64,000 nt of DNA from a bacterium (GTDB lineage: Bacteria > Krumholzibacteriota > Krumholzibacteriia > LZORAL124-64-63): NCBI GenBank assembly GCA_016719645.1, contig JADJYS010000004.1, forward strand, positions 124,001 through 188,000. Reading direction: 5' to 3'. This document shows, piece after piece, positions 36,112-45,672 of this stretch. Numbering within the stretch: the first letter of the stretch is position 1; each line of letters starts with the position of its first letter. The notes under the pieces were generated by a model, which saw only the letters and a program-made list of their open reading frames with translations, was not told the origin of the DNA and did not search any database. The translations under genes and the position numbers were made by a program.

Positions 36112-36654
36112 TCAGTGGCGCTGCCAGCGCTCGGGAACGGCGACGACGCCGCGGACCGCGGGGAGCGCGGCGCCGAGTTGGGGCAGCCTCACCAGCAGCG
36201 GGACGCAGGTCGCCGAGCCGTGCGCGTGGCCGGCGCGGATGGTGATCGGGCCGGCGGCCGAATTCAGGAACGTGTTGGCCCCCGCGTCGAGCGGCACGCG
36301 CACCCCCTCGTCGAGCACCTCCCGCACGGTCCCGTCGGCCAGCTCCACGCGGAACCGCAGGGCGCCGGGGCCCAGCAGGCGCACGCTCTGGTCCTCGGCG
36401 AGTTCGACCCGGACCCAGAGCCAGCTGCGGGTCGAGTCGGCGCGCGCGGTGGCGATCATGTGGGCGGCGGCGGGCAGCTTGGCGGGGCCGCCGTGGTCGT
36501 CGTCGAGCCAGGCGACGATCTCGACCGGCCCGGCGTCCGTGACGACGGCGACCTCGTCGATGCACGTGGGCGGCCGCGTGCAGCCGGCGGCCAGCGGCAG
36601 CGCCAGCAGCCAGAGGATCGCGCGCGGGTTCAGGGTGCGTCGCGGCGGCTTCAA
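36112..36654 (-). CDS. Hypothetical lipoprotein
   Basis: 180 residues beginning with TTG at 36654 (GGGGAGG upstream). The lipobox is LAAGC within LWLLALPLAAGCTRPP. The mature part is beta-rich with no recognised domain. The tail includes a possible metal-binding GHAHGSATC. It follows the histidine kinase (75-nt gap) on the same strand; a functional link is not demonstrated. Confidence 0.65.
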   Translation of the reverse strand: MKPPRRTLNPRAILWLLALPLAAGCTRPPTCIDEVAVVTDAGPVEIVAWLDDDHGGPAKLPAAAHMIATARADSTRSWLWVRVELAEDQSVRLLGPGALRFRVELADGTVREVLDEGVRVPLDAGANTFLNSAAGPITIRAGHAHGSATCVPLLVRLPQLGAALPAVRGVVAVPERWQRH

Positions 36655-36729
36655 GAAGGCCTCCCCGGTTCACGGCAGCCGGACGGGGCGAGCATGCGCC
36701 CGCGGGGGCGCGGCGTCCAGCACGCAGTG

Positions 36730-37677
36730 CTATCGGCCGCGGACGGCGTCGCTGGAGCCGGGATGCCGGATCGGGATCTCGATGAAGAACACGCTGCCCG
36801 GCCGGTCCGCGGCCTCCAGCCCGACCTGCCCGCCGAGCAGGCCCTCGACCAGGCGGCGGGTGATGAACAGGCCGAGCCCGGTGCCGTGGGCGCGCAGCGT
36901 CTCGGGCGTGTCCAGGCGGCTGTAGGGCCGGAACAGCAGCTCCCGGGCCTCGGGCCGGATGCCGGGGCCGGTGTCGCGCACTTCCAGCCGCAGGTTGGGG
37001 CCGGCGACCGCCGCCCGCAGCGCGACCTCCCCCGCGTCGGTGAACTTCACGGCGTTGGACAGCAGGTTCAGCAGGCACTGCAGCAGGCGGCGGCGGTCCT
37101 GCCGCAGCACGAGGCCCGGCGCGCCCGCGACGCTCAGGGCCAGGCCCTTGCCCGCGGCCTGTTCGCGGACGTTGGCGGCCGCCTCCTCCAGCAGGGCGTC
37201 GAGCGGGAACTCGTCGATGACCGGCGAGACGCGGCCGTCGTCCAGGCGGGCCAGGTCGGTGATGTCGCCGGTGACGCCTTGCAGGTGCCGGGCCGAGTCG
37301 CGCAGGTAGCCCAGCTGCTCGCGCTGCTCCTGGTTCAGGGGGCCCGGCTTCTCCTGCAGCAGGAAGCTCGAGAAGCCCAGGATCGCGCTCAGCGGCGTGC
37401 GCAGCTCGTGCGAGGTCGAGGCCACGAACTGCACGGTCTCGCGCGAATGCGCCTGCGCGGCCGCCAGCTCGTCCAGCGTGCGCTGCAGGCGCAGCTCGCG
37501 GCGCCGCAGGGCGCCGTACAGCAGCAGCGTGGTCGTGGTGACGAAGAACCAGCCCTTGTAGGTCTGCATGCGCGAGATGGCGTCAGGCGTGACGAGGTCC
37601 AGGGCCCGGTCGGACAGCAGGATCCACAGCACGCCGGCGGCGAGGTAGGTGAGCGAGATGCGGTGGTAGGATTTCAT
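36730..37677 (-). CDS. Membrane-bound sensor histidine kinase
   Basis: 315 residues. Two N-terminal membrane helices (ISLTYLAAGVLWILLSD; TYKGWFFVTTTTLLLYGALRR) flank a very short periplasmic loop, as in kinases that sense within the membrane or through partners. A short coiled linker leads to the HisKA H-box FVASTSHELRTPLSAILGF (His90), N-box CLLNLLSNAVKFT, G1 VRDTGPGI and G2 GTGLGLF. No response regulator is adjacent, so it is an orphan kinase here. Upstream lies repeat-element copy 2. Confidence 0.92.
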   Translation of the reverse strand: MKSYHRISLTYLAAGVLWILLSDRALDLVTPDAISRMQTYKGWFFVTTTTLLLYGALRRRELRLQRTLDELAAAQAHSRETVQFVASTSHELRTPLSAILGFSSFLLQEKPGPLNQEQREQLGYLRDSARHLQGVTGDITDLARLDDGRVSPVIDEFPLDALLEEAAANVREQAAGKGLALSVAGAPGLVLRQDRRRLLQCLLNLLSNAVKFTDAGEVALRAAVAGPNLRLEVRDTGPGIRPEARELLFRPYSRLDTPETLRAHGTGLGLFITRRLVEGLLGGQVGLEAADRPGSVFFIEIPIRHPGSSDAVRGR

Positions 37678-37810
37678 GGGGGCCGACCTTCCAGGCTGGC
37701 GCCGCGGTCAGCGAGATCCGTGATCGCAGTCTAGAGGCGGGCAGCTTCGCCTGCAACCCACGAGATCCCGATCAGCCGCAAGAACTCCCCCACTTGCCGT
37801 GGGGTAAGAA

Positions 37811-38040
37811 ACGGGATCCGCGCCGGACTCGCCCCTGCCCACTGCTGTTCGACTTGGGTCCGCACATCCTTCCCTGACAGGGGTGTCCCGCAGGCCCTGG
37901 AGCCAGGATGGCGGAAGGGCCGGAGGGTCAAGCGCTCCGGGCACACGAGGTGCCCGGAGCGCGTCCCCTGTCAGGGAAGGATGTGCGGACCCAAGTCGCA
38001 ACCACGCACGGGCAGGGGCGAGCCCGCGACCGGATCCCGT
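37811..38040. repeat. Large structured inverted-repeat element, copy 2
   Basis: A perfect 34-bp inverted repeat (37850-37883 and 37965-37998) shares CGACTTGGGTC.GCACATCCT with copy 1. Outer stems are ACGGGATCCG (37811-37820 with 38031-38040) and CTCGCCCCTGCCC (37828-37840 with 38010-38022). The interior again has two hairpins; one is GCGCTCCGGGCAC (37932-37944) with GTGCCCGGAGCGC (37950-37962). Differences from copy 1 occur in paired positions and preserve pairing. Located between the histidine kinase start and the aconitase end. Confidence 0.85.
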
Positions 38041-38043
38041 ATC

Positions 38044-40314
38044 TCAGCCCCGGCCACTCTTGATCCGGTTCAGGGCCGATCCAGCCCGGAACCAGGCGAT
38101 CTGCTCCGCCGTGAAGGTGTGCAGCACCTCGAAGGACTCGCCCGTCCCGTCGTCGTGCGTCAGGGTCAGGCGCAGGGGCCGGCCCGGCGCCAACTCGGCC
38201 AGCGGGCCGATGGCGACGCGGTCGTCCTGCCGGATGCGGTCGTAGTCGGCCGGGTCGGCGAAGGTCAGCGGCAGGATGCCCTGCTTCTTGAGGTTGGTCT
38301 CGTGGATGCGGGCGAAGCTGCGCACCAGGACCGCGGCGCAGCCCAGGTGGCGCGGCTCCATGGCCGCGTGCTCGCGGCTGGAGCCCTCGCCGTAGTTCTC
38401 GTCGCCGACGACGAGCCAGCGCAGGCCCGCCGCCTTGTAGGCGCGCGCCACCTGCGGCACCTCGCCCGAGCTGCCGTCGAGCTGGTTCTTGACGCGGTTG
38501 ATCTCGCCGGTGAAGGCGTTGACCGCGCCGATCAGCATGTTGTTGCTGATGTTGTCGAGGTGGCCGCGGAACTTGAGCCAGGGCCCGGCCATCGAGATGT
38601 GGTCGGTCGTGCACTTGCCCTGCGCCTTGATCAGGACCGGCAGGCCCGCGAAGTCGCGGCCGTCCCAGGGGGCGAAGGGCTCCAGCAGGGCCAGGCGGTC
38701 GCTCTGCGGGTCGACCAGCACCGCGACGCCGCGCACGTCGGCGGGCGGCGCCTGGTAGCCGCCGGTCGCGACGACGAAGCCGCGCGGCGGCAGCTCGTCG
38801 GCGATGGCGGGCGCGTCCAGGCGGACCTGCTCGCCCCGCTCGTTGACGAGCGTGCCGCGCAGCGGGTCGAAGTCCAGCGTGCCGGCCAGGCCGTAGGCCA
38901 TGACGATCTCGGGGCTGCCGATGAAGGCGCAGGTCTCGGGGTTGCCGTCGTTGCGCTTGCGGAAGTTGCGGTTGAACGAGGTGACGATGGAGTTCGGCTC
39001 GCCCGACGGCACGTCGTCGCGCTTCCACTGGCCGATGCAGGGGCCGCAGGCGTTGGTCAGGACCGTGGCGCCCACCGCCTCGAGCGCGGCCAGCTGGCCG
39101 TCGCGCTTGATGGTCTCGTAGATCTGGTCCGAGCCGGGCGAGACCCAGAGCGTCGACTTCATCTTCAGGCCCTTGGCGACCGCCTGCCGCGCCACGTCCG
39201 CCGCGCGGCAGATGTCCTCGTAGGAGGAGTTGGTGCAGCTGCCGATCAGGGCCGCGCTGATCTTCAGGGGGTAGCCCTCGCGCACCGCGTCCGCGGCCAG
39301 GTCGCCGACGGGCCGCGCCAGGTCCGGCGAGTGGGGGCCCACCATGTGGGGCTGGAGGGTCGAGAGGTCGATCTCCACGAGCTGGTCGTAGTAGTCGGAC
39401 GGCGCGCCGGCGACCTCGGGGTCGGCCGTCAGCAGGTCGCGGTTGGCGTCCGCCAGCGCGGCCAGCTCCGCGCGGCCGGTGGCCCGCAGGTAGGTCGCCA
39501 TGCGCTCGTCGTAGGGGAAGATGCTGGTGGTGGCGCCCAGCTCGGCGCCCATGTTCGTGATCGTGGCCTTGCCGGTGCAGCTCAGCGCCGCGCAGCCCGG
39601 CCCGAAGTACTCCACGACCGCGTTGGTGCCGCCCTTGACGGTCAGCAGGCCGCAGAGCTTCAGGATGACGTCCTTCGGCGAGGTCCAGCCGTTCGGCGCG
39701 CCGGTCAGCTTCACCCCGATGAGCTTCGGGTGCTTGACCTCCCAGGGCATGCCCACCATGACGTCGACGGCGTCGGCCCCGCCCACGCCGCAGGCCGCCA
39801 TCGCCAGGCCGCCGCCGTTGGGCGTGTGGCTGTCGGTGCCGATGATCAGCCCGCCCGGGAACGCGTAGTTCTCCAGCACGATCTGGTGGATGATGCCCGA
39901 GCCCGGCTTCCAGAAGCCCATGCCGTAGCGCGCGGCCGACGAGCTGAGGAAGTCGTAGACCTCGCGGTTGCTGTCCAGGGCCTGGGCCTTGTCCGCCACG
40001 GCGCCCTGGTGGGCCAGCAGCAGGTGGTCGCAGTGGATGGTCGTGGGCACGGCGGCCTCGTCGCGGCCGGCCTGCATGAACTGCAGGATGGCCATCTGGG
40101 CCGTGGCGTCCTGCATGGCCACGCGGTCGGGCCGCAGGGCCAGGGTGGCCTCGCCGCGGGCCAGCTCCTGCCCCGCCGGGTCGTCGAGGTGCCCCAGGAA
40201 GACCTTCTCGGCCAGGGTCAGCGGGCGTCCCAGCCGCTTGCGCACGACGGCGAGCCGCTCGCGGCTCGCGTCGTAGACTGCCTGCACCATCCGCGGAGTG
40301 GTCTCGATCGCCAT
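38044..40314 (-). CDS. acn: Aconitate hydratase (mitochondrial-type)
   Basis: 756 residues. It isomerises citrate to isocitrate in the TCA cycle using a 4Fe-4S cluster. Cluster Cys residues are in IGSCTNSSYEDI and TNACGPCIGQW. Other marks: HCDHLLL, GTDSHTPNGGGLAMAACGVGG, SFNRNFRKRNDGNPETCAFIGSPE, and the swivel-domain GDENYGEGSSREHAAMEPRHLG. Length and the KCTTDHISMAGPWL motif point to the mitochondrial-type (AcnA-like of Bacteroidetes and others) rather than AcnB. ATG at 40314 with GAAGGA upstream. Divergent from the PLP enzyme gene. Confidence 0.96.
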   Translation of the reverse strand: MAIETTPRMVQAVYDASRERLAVVRKRLGRPLTLAEKVFLGHLDDPAGQELARGEATLALRPDRVAMQDATAQMAILQFMQAGRDEAAVPTTIHCDHLLLAHQGAVADKAQALDSNREVYDFLSSSAARYGMGFWKPGSGIIHQIVLENYAFPGGLIIGTDSHTPNGGGLAMAACGVGGADAVDVMVGMPWEVKHPKLIGVKLTGAPNGWTSPKDVILKLCGLLTVKGGTNAVVEYFGPGCAALSCTGKATITNMGAELGATTSIFPYDERMATYLRATGRAELAALADANRDLLTADPEVAGAPSDYYDQLVEIDLSTLQPHMVGPHSPDLARPVGDLAADAVREGYPLKISAALIGSCTNSSYEDICRAADVARQAVAKGLKMKSTLWVSPGSDQIYETIKRDGQLAALEAVGATVLTNACGPCIGQWKRDDVPSGEPNSIVTSFNRNFRKRNDGNPETCAFIGSPEIVMAYGLAGTLDFDPLRGTLVNERGEQVRLDAPAIADELPPRGFVVATGGYQAPPADVRGVAVLVDPQSDRLALLEPFAPWDGRDFAGLPVLIKAQGKCTTDHISMAGPWLKFRGHLDNISNNMLIGAVNAFTGEINRVKNQLDGSSGEVPQVARAYKAAGLRWLVVGDENYGEGSSREHAAMEPRHLGCAAVLVRSFARIHETNLKKQGILPLTFADPADYDRIRQDDRVAIGPLAELAPGRPLRLTLTHDDGTGESFEVLHTFTAEQIAWFRAGSALNRIKSGRG

Positions 40315-40471
40315 GCCTGCATCCTTCCGGGGCGTTCGTGGGCTGGTCCGTCCGGACGGCCGGGGTTGACCGGCGCGCCGGGAAATCGCATTCTTGGGGG
40401 ACCGGAATCGCAACAATCTAGCAGTTGCTGAACGGATAATAAAGTCCCTGGAACGCGTAAGGACAACCCCC

Positions 40472-41929
40472 ATGAGCCAGCCCTTGAAGATCGTCGACCG
40501 CGAGGTCCTGCGCCTGGCCGCCCGCCGCTGCCGCGAGCGCGGCATCGTCATCCCCACCCTGGCGCAGATGCAGGACCCGGCCCTGGTCCCGGCCGCGGTC
40601 CGCCAGCGCCTGTCGGAGGTGGGCCTGTGGGACATCGACCCGGTCAACCTGTTCCGCATCACCTGGAAGAACGACCCCGCGACGGGGCTCTACAACGAGG
40701 GCAACTGGATCGAATTCCCGCCCGAGCTGACCGGCGTGCCGGCGCGGATCGTCGGCCTGGTCGGCAAGTGGTTCCCGACCGGCGCCCACAAGGTGGGCGC
40801 GGCCTTCGGCTGCCTGGTGCCGCCCCTGATCACCGGCGCCTTCGACCCCACGCGCCAGAAGGCGGTCTGGCCCAGCACCGGCAACTACTGCCGCGGCGGC
40901 GCCTTCGACTCCAAGCTGCTGGCCTGCGAGTCCGTCGCCATCCTGCCCGAGGAGATGAGCCGCGAGCGCTTCGAGTGGCTCAGCGGCGTGGCCACCGAGG
41001 TCATCGCCACGCCCGGCTGCGAGTCGAACGTCAAGGAGATCTACGACAAGTGCTGGGAGATCAAGCGCACCCGCCCCGAGTGCGTGATCTTCAACCAGTT
41101 CGAGGAGTGGGGCAACGCCCAGTGGCACTACCGCCTGACCGGCGGCATCGTGCTGGAGATCTTCGCGAAGATCGCGCGGCCCGGCGACCGCCTCGCGGCC
41201 TGGATCTCGGCCACCGGCTCGGCCGGCACCCTGGCCGCCGGCGACCGCCTCAAGGCCGAGCACCCCGGCGCCCTGATCACCGCCTCGGAGGCCCTGCAGT
41301 GCCCCACCCTGCTGCGCTGCGGCTTCGGCGGGCACCGCATCGAGGGCATCGGCGACAAGCACGTGCCCTGGATCCACAACGTGCGCAACACCGACTTCGT
41401 CGCCGCCGTGGACGACCAGCAGTGCATGGACCTGCTGCGCCTGTGCAACGAGCCGGCCGGCCGCGAGACGCTCGAGCGCGAGGGCGTGCCCGCGGCGCTG
41501 GTCGCGCAGCTGCCGCTGCTGGGCATCTCGGGCCTGAGCAACCTGGTGTCGGCGATCAAGACCGCCCGCCACTACGACCTCGACGGCGGCGACGTGCTGT
41601 TCACCCCGCTGACCGACTCCTCCGAGCTGTACGCCTCGCGCCTGGTCGAGCTGCGCGCCGCCCACGGCGAGTACCGCCGCGAGGACGCGCTGCGCCACCT
41701 CGAGCGCTGGCTGCGCGGCGTCACGCCCGACTACGTGCGCGAGCTGAACTACCAGGACCGCAAGCAGCTGCACAACTTCAAGTACTTCACCTGGGTGGAG
41801 CAGCAGCAGCGCGACGTGGCCGACCTGCGCCGGCTCTGGGACCGCGATTTCTGGCCGGAGATGTTCGCCGAGACGGACGCGTGGGACGACGGGATCCGGG
41901 CGTTCAACGAGCTGGTCGCGACGATGTAG
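40472..41929 (+). CDS. Fold-type II PLP-dependent enzyme (cysteine synthase/TrpB-like family)
   Basis: 485 residues, longer than CysK (~310) or threonine synthase domains. The PLP lysine is Lys107 in WFPTGAHKVGAAFG; a Ser/Thr-Gly-Asn contact is STGNYCRGGAF, and a Gly-rich phosphate loop is ISATGSAGTLAAGDRLK. Substrate-loop residues differ from those of CysK, so the reaction (lyase or beta-replacement) is not assigned. ATG at 40472 is chosen because AAGGA lies upstream; homologous character begins there. It is divergent from acn and ends in a strong terminator, so it is monocistronic. Confidence 0.83.
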   Translation: MSQPLKIVDREVLRLAARRCRERGIVIPTLAQMQDPALVPAAVRQRLSEVGLWDIDPVNLFRITWKNDPATGLYNEGNWIEFPPELTGVPARIVGLVGKWFPTGAHKVGAAFGCLVPPLITGAFDPTRQKAVWPSTGNYCRGGAFDSKLLACESVAILPEEMSRERFEWLSGVATEVIATPGCESNVKEIYDKCWEIKRTRPECVIFNQFEEWGNAQWHYRLTGGIVLEIFAKIARPGDRLAAWISATGSAGTLAAGDRLKAEHPGALITASEALQCPTLLRCGFGGHRIEGIGDKHVPWIHNVRNTDFVAAVDDQQCMDLLRLCNEPAGRETLEREGVPAALVAQLPLLGISGLSNLVSAIKTARHYDLDGGDVLFTPLTDSSELYASRLVELRAAHGEYRREDALRHLERWLRGVTPDYVRELNYQDRKQLHNFKYFTWVEQQQRDVADLRRLWDRDFWPEMFAETDAWDDGIRAFNELVATM

Positions 41930-41954
41930 GCGAACCGCGCATCCGGAAAGCAGG

Positions 41955-41984
41955 AAGGCGGGCCGGCGACGGCCCGCCTTTTTT
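41955..41984 (+). terminator. Rho-independent terminator of the PLP enzyme gene
   Basis: An 11-bp perfect stem (AAGGCGGGCCG with CGGCCCGCCTT), 4-nt loop and a run of six T, 25 nt past the stop. Confidence 0.88.
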
Positions 41985-42005
41985 CGAAGCCAACCGCCGG
42001 CGACG

Positions 42006-43921
42006 CTACTTGATCAGGGCCGCCTTCCCGGTCAGCACGCCCTCGGGAGACGTCACCCGGAACACGTAGGCGCCCGCCGCCACGGCGAGGCCGGCGTCGT
42101 CCCTGCCGTTCCAGTCCATCTCGTGCCACCCCGCCGCGACCGTCCCGTCGCCCAGCAGGGCGATCCGCGTGCCGCGCAGGTCGTAGACCTCGACCTTCAC
42201 GGGGCCCGGCTGCGTCGTGCCGAACCGCAGCCGCGTGCGCGGGTTGAAGGGGTTGGGCTGGAGCGGCTCCATGGCGAACGACAGGGCCGGCAGTTCGGGA
42301 GCCGCGGTCGGATCGGGGTGGAGCGTCTCCGTCCAGGGCCCGAGGTTGCCGTGCCGGTCGACCGCCCGGGCCACGTAGTAGTAGAAGACCGGGTGCTCCT
42401 GCAGGTAGCACGGCTCGTGCATGACGGCGAACGGCGCCGCCGGGTCGAAGCCGGGCGTGACGTCGCGGTAGAGTTCGACGTGGTCGAGGTCGTCGCCGGT
42501 CACGGGGAACCAGCAGACCAGCAGCACGGGGTCCGGCTCGTGGATCTCGAGCCGGACCACGGGCGCGATGTCGTCCACCGAATAGCCCGGCAGCGCTTCC
42601 GTGTAGGCGGGTTCGCCCTGGTCGAGGACCGCGGCCACGCGGTACAGGGACTGCGGCGGCGGCTCGCCGACGATCATGACGTCGGGAGTGGGCACCGTCG
42701 CCGTGTATTGCGCCAGCCCTTCCGGCGCGACCTGGACGAGGGGCTCCCAGACGTCGCCGAAGCGCTGCACCTCGTAGAACGCGACCGCCGCGGCGGGCGG
42801 CGGCGCCTCGTGACTGCTGGCCGTCCAGGTGACCGACAGGAAGCCGCCCTCGTCCTGGGGGACGTCGGTCACCGAGACCAGCGCCAGCGGGTCCAGGATG
42901 CCGTACCTGCCCATCAGCGCGCCGCAGCCGTTGTTGGCGGGCAGGCAGGGCGAGGTCGGCAGTAGCCTGAAATCGCCGCTTCCGGGAGCCGCGAACTGGG
43001 GATCCTCCTGGATCTCGCCGGGGTGGAGAGCCTCGCCGTAGATCGCCCCGCCGACGTTGCCGTAGTAGTCGTTGCATTCGTGGTCGCAATCGCCGAACAG
43101 GACGGCCAGCCCGTAGCCGGCGCGGTCCTGGCTGAGGATCGTGTTCTTCAGGTTCAGGTAGGAATCGCCGTCGAGCGTGATCGTCCCGTTGTCGTAGGTG
43201 GTGTTGTCGTGGAACGTGCACGACGCGATCTCGGCCGTCCCCTGCTCGAGGTGGACGCCCCCGCGCCGGATCCGCTGTTGCGCAGGAAGAGGCAGCGCCG
43301 CAGCTCGACGAACGACTGCCAGATCGTCAGCCCGCCGCCGATGGTGTCGGTCGCGTTGTCGCGGATCGTGCAGTCGTACATGACCAGGGACGCGCCGAAC
43401 TGGACCTGGATCGCGGCGCCCCCCCGCTCCGCGAAGTTGTCGCGGAACTCGCACTCGGTGAACGTCGCGATGGTGCTCGCGCCGCCGACGCGGACGGCGC
43501 CGCTGTCCCACCCCGAGTAGTTGTCCGCGAAGTCGCAGTCGTGCGCGACCAACTGCGCGCCGCCGTTGCAGAAGACGGCGCCGGCCGCGTACTGATCGAA
43601 CCCGTGCTGGAATGTCAGATGTTCCAGGCGCACGGCGAAGGGACCGCTGATGGTCAGGACGCGGAAGGAATCGTTCCCGGTCAGGCGCGTGGCCCCGCCC
43701 GCCAGGTCGCCGATCAGCGTCAACGATTTCGAAAGCGTCAAGGGTTCGGCGTACGTGCCGGCCGCGATCCGCAGCGTGTCACCCGGGGACGACCCGGCGA
43801 TGCCGGCCCCGATCGTCAGGAAGTCGCCGTTCCCGGCCGGATCGACGACGCGCACCGACGCGTGGGCCGTGCAGCTGAACACCGCCGCCAACACGCATGC
43901 CGGGAGCATGGGACGCTTCAT
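42006..43921 (-). CDS. Secreted beta-helix protein with FlgD-like C-terminal module; one frameshift
   Basis: About 638 residues. Signal peptide MKRPMLPACVLAAVFSCTAHA. The right-handed beta-helix starts at VVDPAGNGDFLTIGAGIAGSSPGDTLRIAAGTYAEPL and continues with coils such as AGAVFCNGGAQLVAHDCDFADN. The frame breaks near 43262 in a CCCCCG context (LFLRNSGSG to RRGGVHLEQGTAEI). After the helix come an Ig-like segment (VTWTASSHEAPPPAAAVAFYEVQR) and the sorting module QPNPFNPRTRLRFG ... GLAVAAGAYVFRV. GAGGGG abuts an ATG at 43927 and is 6 nt before the ATG at 43921, so the latter is preferred. Surface or secreted; ligand unknown. Confidence 0.8.
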
Positions 43922-43978
43922 GTCCATCCCCTCGTCGCTATAGTGATCGAAGAACAATCTGATTTCTTACCGATATGA

Positions 43979-44896
43979 TCATATATCAACAGCGGCCGCG
44001 GAACAAGGCGCTTGCGCCCGGATGGTCAGGCGATCTCCGCATCGATGCGACAGGAGGGTGACGGGGAGATTCGCCCAATGCAGGATCCCTTTGACCCTGT
44101 AGGCGGCGGTGCCCGACTTCCGGTTCAGCTTCCAGGGCGGGATCAGGTGCGATTCCACGTCGACCTCGTCGAAGAACCGCCTGAAGAACGTCGTCGCCGA
44201 CCGGCGGGTGAACTCGTGGAGGTGGTAGGGCTTGTCCGGCAACTTCATGGTGCGTCCCAGCACGGGGAGCAGCCGGTTCGCCAGCCGGCTCGACAACAGG
44301 TCGAACGACGCCGGCAGCCGCACGACGAGCACGCCGCCCGGCGCCAGCATCCCGGCGGCCTTGGCGACGGCGATCGCCGGGTCCGGCAGGTGCTCGAGCA
44401 CGTCGCCGGCGTAGATCACGTCCCACCGCTGCCGGTGCGGGGCGGTGTCGAGATCCTCGATCCGCCCGACCTCCAGGTCGATGCCGAACTTGGCGCGCGC
44501 CCGCGCCGCGGCGTCCGGGGAGATCTCGATGCCGCCGCACGCCAGCCCCAGCGAGGCGCCCGCCGCCAGCAGGTGACCCATCGCGGCGCCGATCTCGAAG
44601 AAGGAACGCGGGTGGGGGTGCGCCGCCAGGACTTCGCGCTCGAGGAACCGCGCCGAGGCCGCGAGGCCGGTGTCGGCGGCGGACTCGTAGTCCGTGCCGA
44701 GCCGGTCGAGGCCGTGCAGCCCGGCGGCGAAATAGTCCGCGCTGTAGAAACCCGTGATCTCCGCGGAAGTCGGCTGCGGGTCCAGGGAGATCAGGCGGCA
44801 ACGCGGGCAGCGACAGAGAACGAAGCGCCGGGCGTCCCACTCGTAGTAGAAGGGCAGCGGCGCCGGCGACGGGCCGCCGCAACCGATGCACCTCAC
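43979..44896 (-). CDS. Class I SAM-dependent methyltransferase with N-terminal zinc ribbon
   Basis: 305 residues. Four Cys (CIGCG ... CRCPRC) form a zinc ribbon in the first ~45 residues. The methyltransferase core follows: FFEIGAAMGHLLAAGASLG (motif I), GIEIS, WDVIYAGDVLEHLPDPAIAVAKAAGMLAPGGVLVVRLP. This arrangement is typical of methyltransferases acting on sugars or polyketide-like intermediates, but the substrate cannot be told. GTG at 44896 overlaps the stop of the pseudouridine synthase (GTGA), so they are co-transcribed. Confidence 0.85.
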   Translation of the reverse strand: MRCIGCGGPSPAPLPFYYEWDARRFVLCRCPRCRLISLDPQPTSAEITGFYSADYFAAGLHGLDRLGTDYESAADTGLAASARFLEREVLAAHPHPRSFFEIGAAMGHLLAAGASLGLACGGIEISPDAAARARAKFGIDLEVGRIEDLDTAPHRQRWDVIYAGDVLEHLPDPAIAVAKAAGMLAPGGVLVVRLPASFDLLSSRLANRLLPVLGRTMKLPDKPYHLHEFTRRSATTFFRRFFDEVDVESHLIPPWKLNRKSGTAAYRVKGILHWANLPVTLLSHRCGDRLTIRAQAPCSAAAVDI

Positions 44897-45672
44897 GCCG
44901 TCCCCCTGCGGATCCCCTCGACCTCGTCCCGCGACAGGTGCCGGTAGCGCCCCGGCTTGAGCCCGCCCAGCAGCACGGGGCCGACCCGCACGCGGTGCAC
45001 GGCCTGCAGGTCCAGGCGCAGCACGGTGCAGAGGCTGCGCAGCTGGCGGACCTTGCCGCCGCGCAGGGCGATGCGGATGGTCGTGGCGCTGTCCTCGCGG
45101 CTCTCCAGCGCCACCAGTTCGGGCTTGAGCAGGCCCAGCTTCGGGGCCGTCACCCCGGCGCCGATCACGTCGATGAGGGCGTCGGTGACCGGGCCGCCGA
45201 CCCGGATCAGGTACTCCTTCTCCAGGTCGTCGCCGCCGGCGGCGGCCGCGTTCCATTCGCTGTCGTTGGAGACGAGCAGCAGGCCGCTGGTGGCGGTGTC
45301 GAGGCGGCCGGCGGCCCGCAGGCCGGGCGTGTCGCGGGGCAGCAGCTCCGTCACCAGGCGCACGCGGTGGCCGATGACCGGCGCGACGGCGATGCCTTCG
45401 GGCTTGTGCAGCGCGAGGTAGGTGCGGATGACGTCGATGAGCTGGTGGTCGTCGATGGCGATCATGGACTCGGGCGTGACCGTGGCGCCGGGGTCCAGCT
45501 CGCGGCGCCCGTCGACGGTGACGCGGCCGCTGCGGACCATCTCCTCCGCCTGGCGGCGCGTGGCGTAGCCGACCTTGGCGATGGTGCGCGCCAGGCCGCG
45601 GCGCGGCGCGTCGCCGTGCAGGCCGCCCTCCACGCCGCCGACGTCGTCCGAGTAGCGCTTGTCATCCGGCAC
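44893..45672 (-). CDS. rRNA pseudouridine synthase, RsuA/RluB/RluE family
   Basis: 259 residues. An N-terminal S4 RNA-binding domain (LARTIAKVGYATRRQAEEMVRSGRVTVDG) is followed by the synthase core with catalytic Asp125 in AAGRLDTATSGLLLVSND and the downstream YLIRVGGPVT and GGKVRQLRSLC segments. It isomerises a specific uridine in 16S or 23S rRNA; which one cannot be read from sequence. It overlaps the cyclase gene's 3' end by 11 nt and the methyltransferase start by 4 nt. Confidence 0.93.
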   Translation of the reverse strand: MPDDKRYSDDVGGVEGGLHGDAPRRGLARTIAKVGYATRRQAEEMVRSGRVTVDGRRELDPGATVTPESMIAIDDHQLIDVIRTYLALHKPEGIAVAPVIGHRVRLVTELLPRDTPGLRAAGRLDTATSGLLLVSNDSEWNAAAAGGDDLEKEYLIRVGGPVTDALIDVIGAGVTAPKLGLLKPELVALESREDSATTIRIALRGGKVRQLRSLCTVLRLDLQAVHRVRVGPVLLGGLKPGRYRHLSRDEVEGIRRGTA

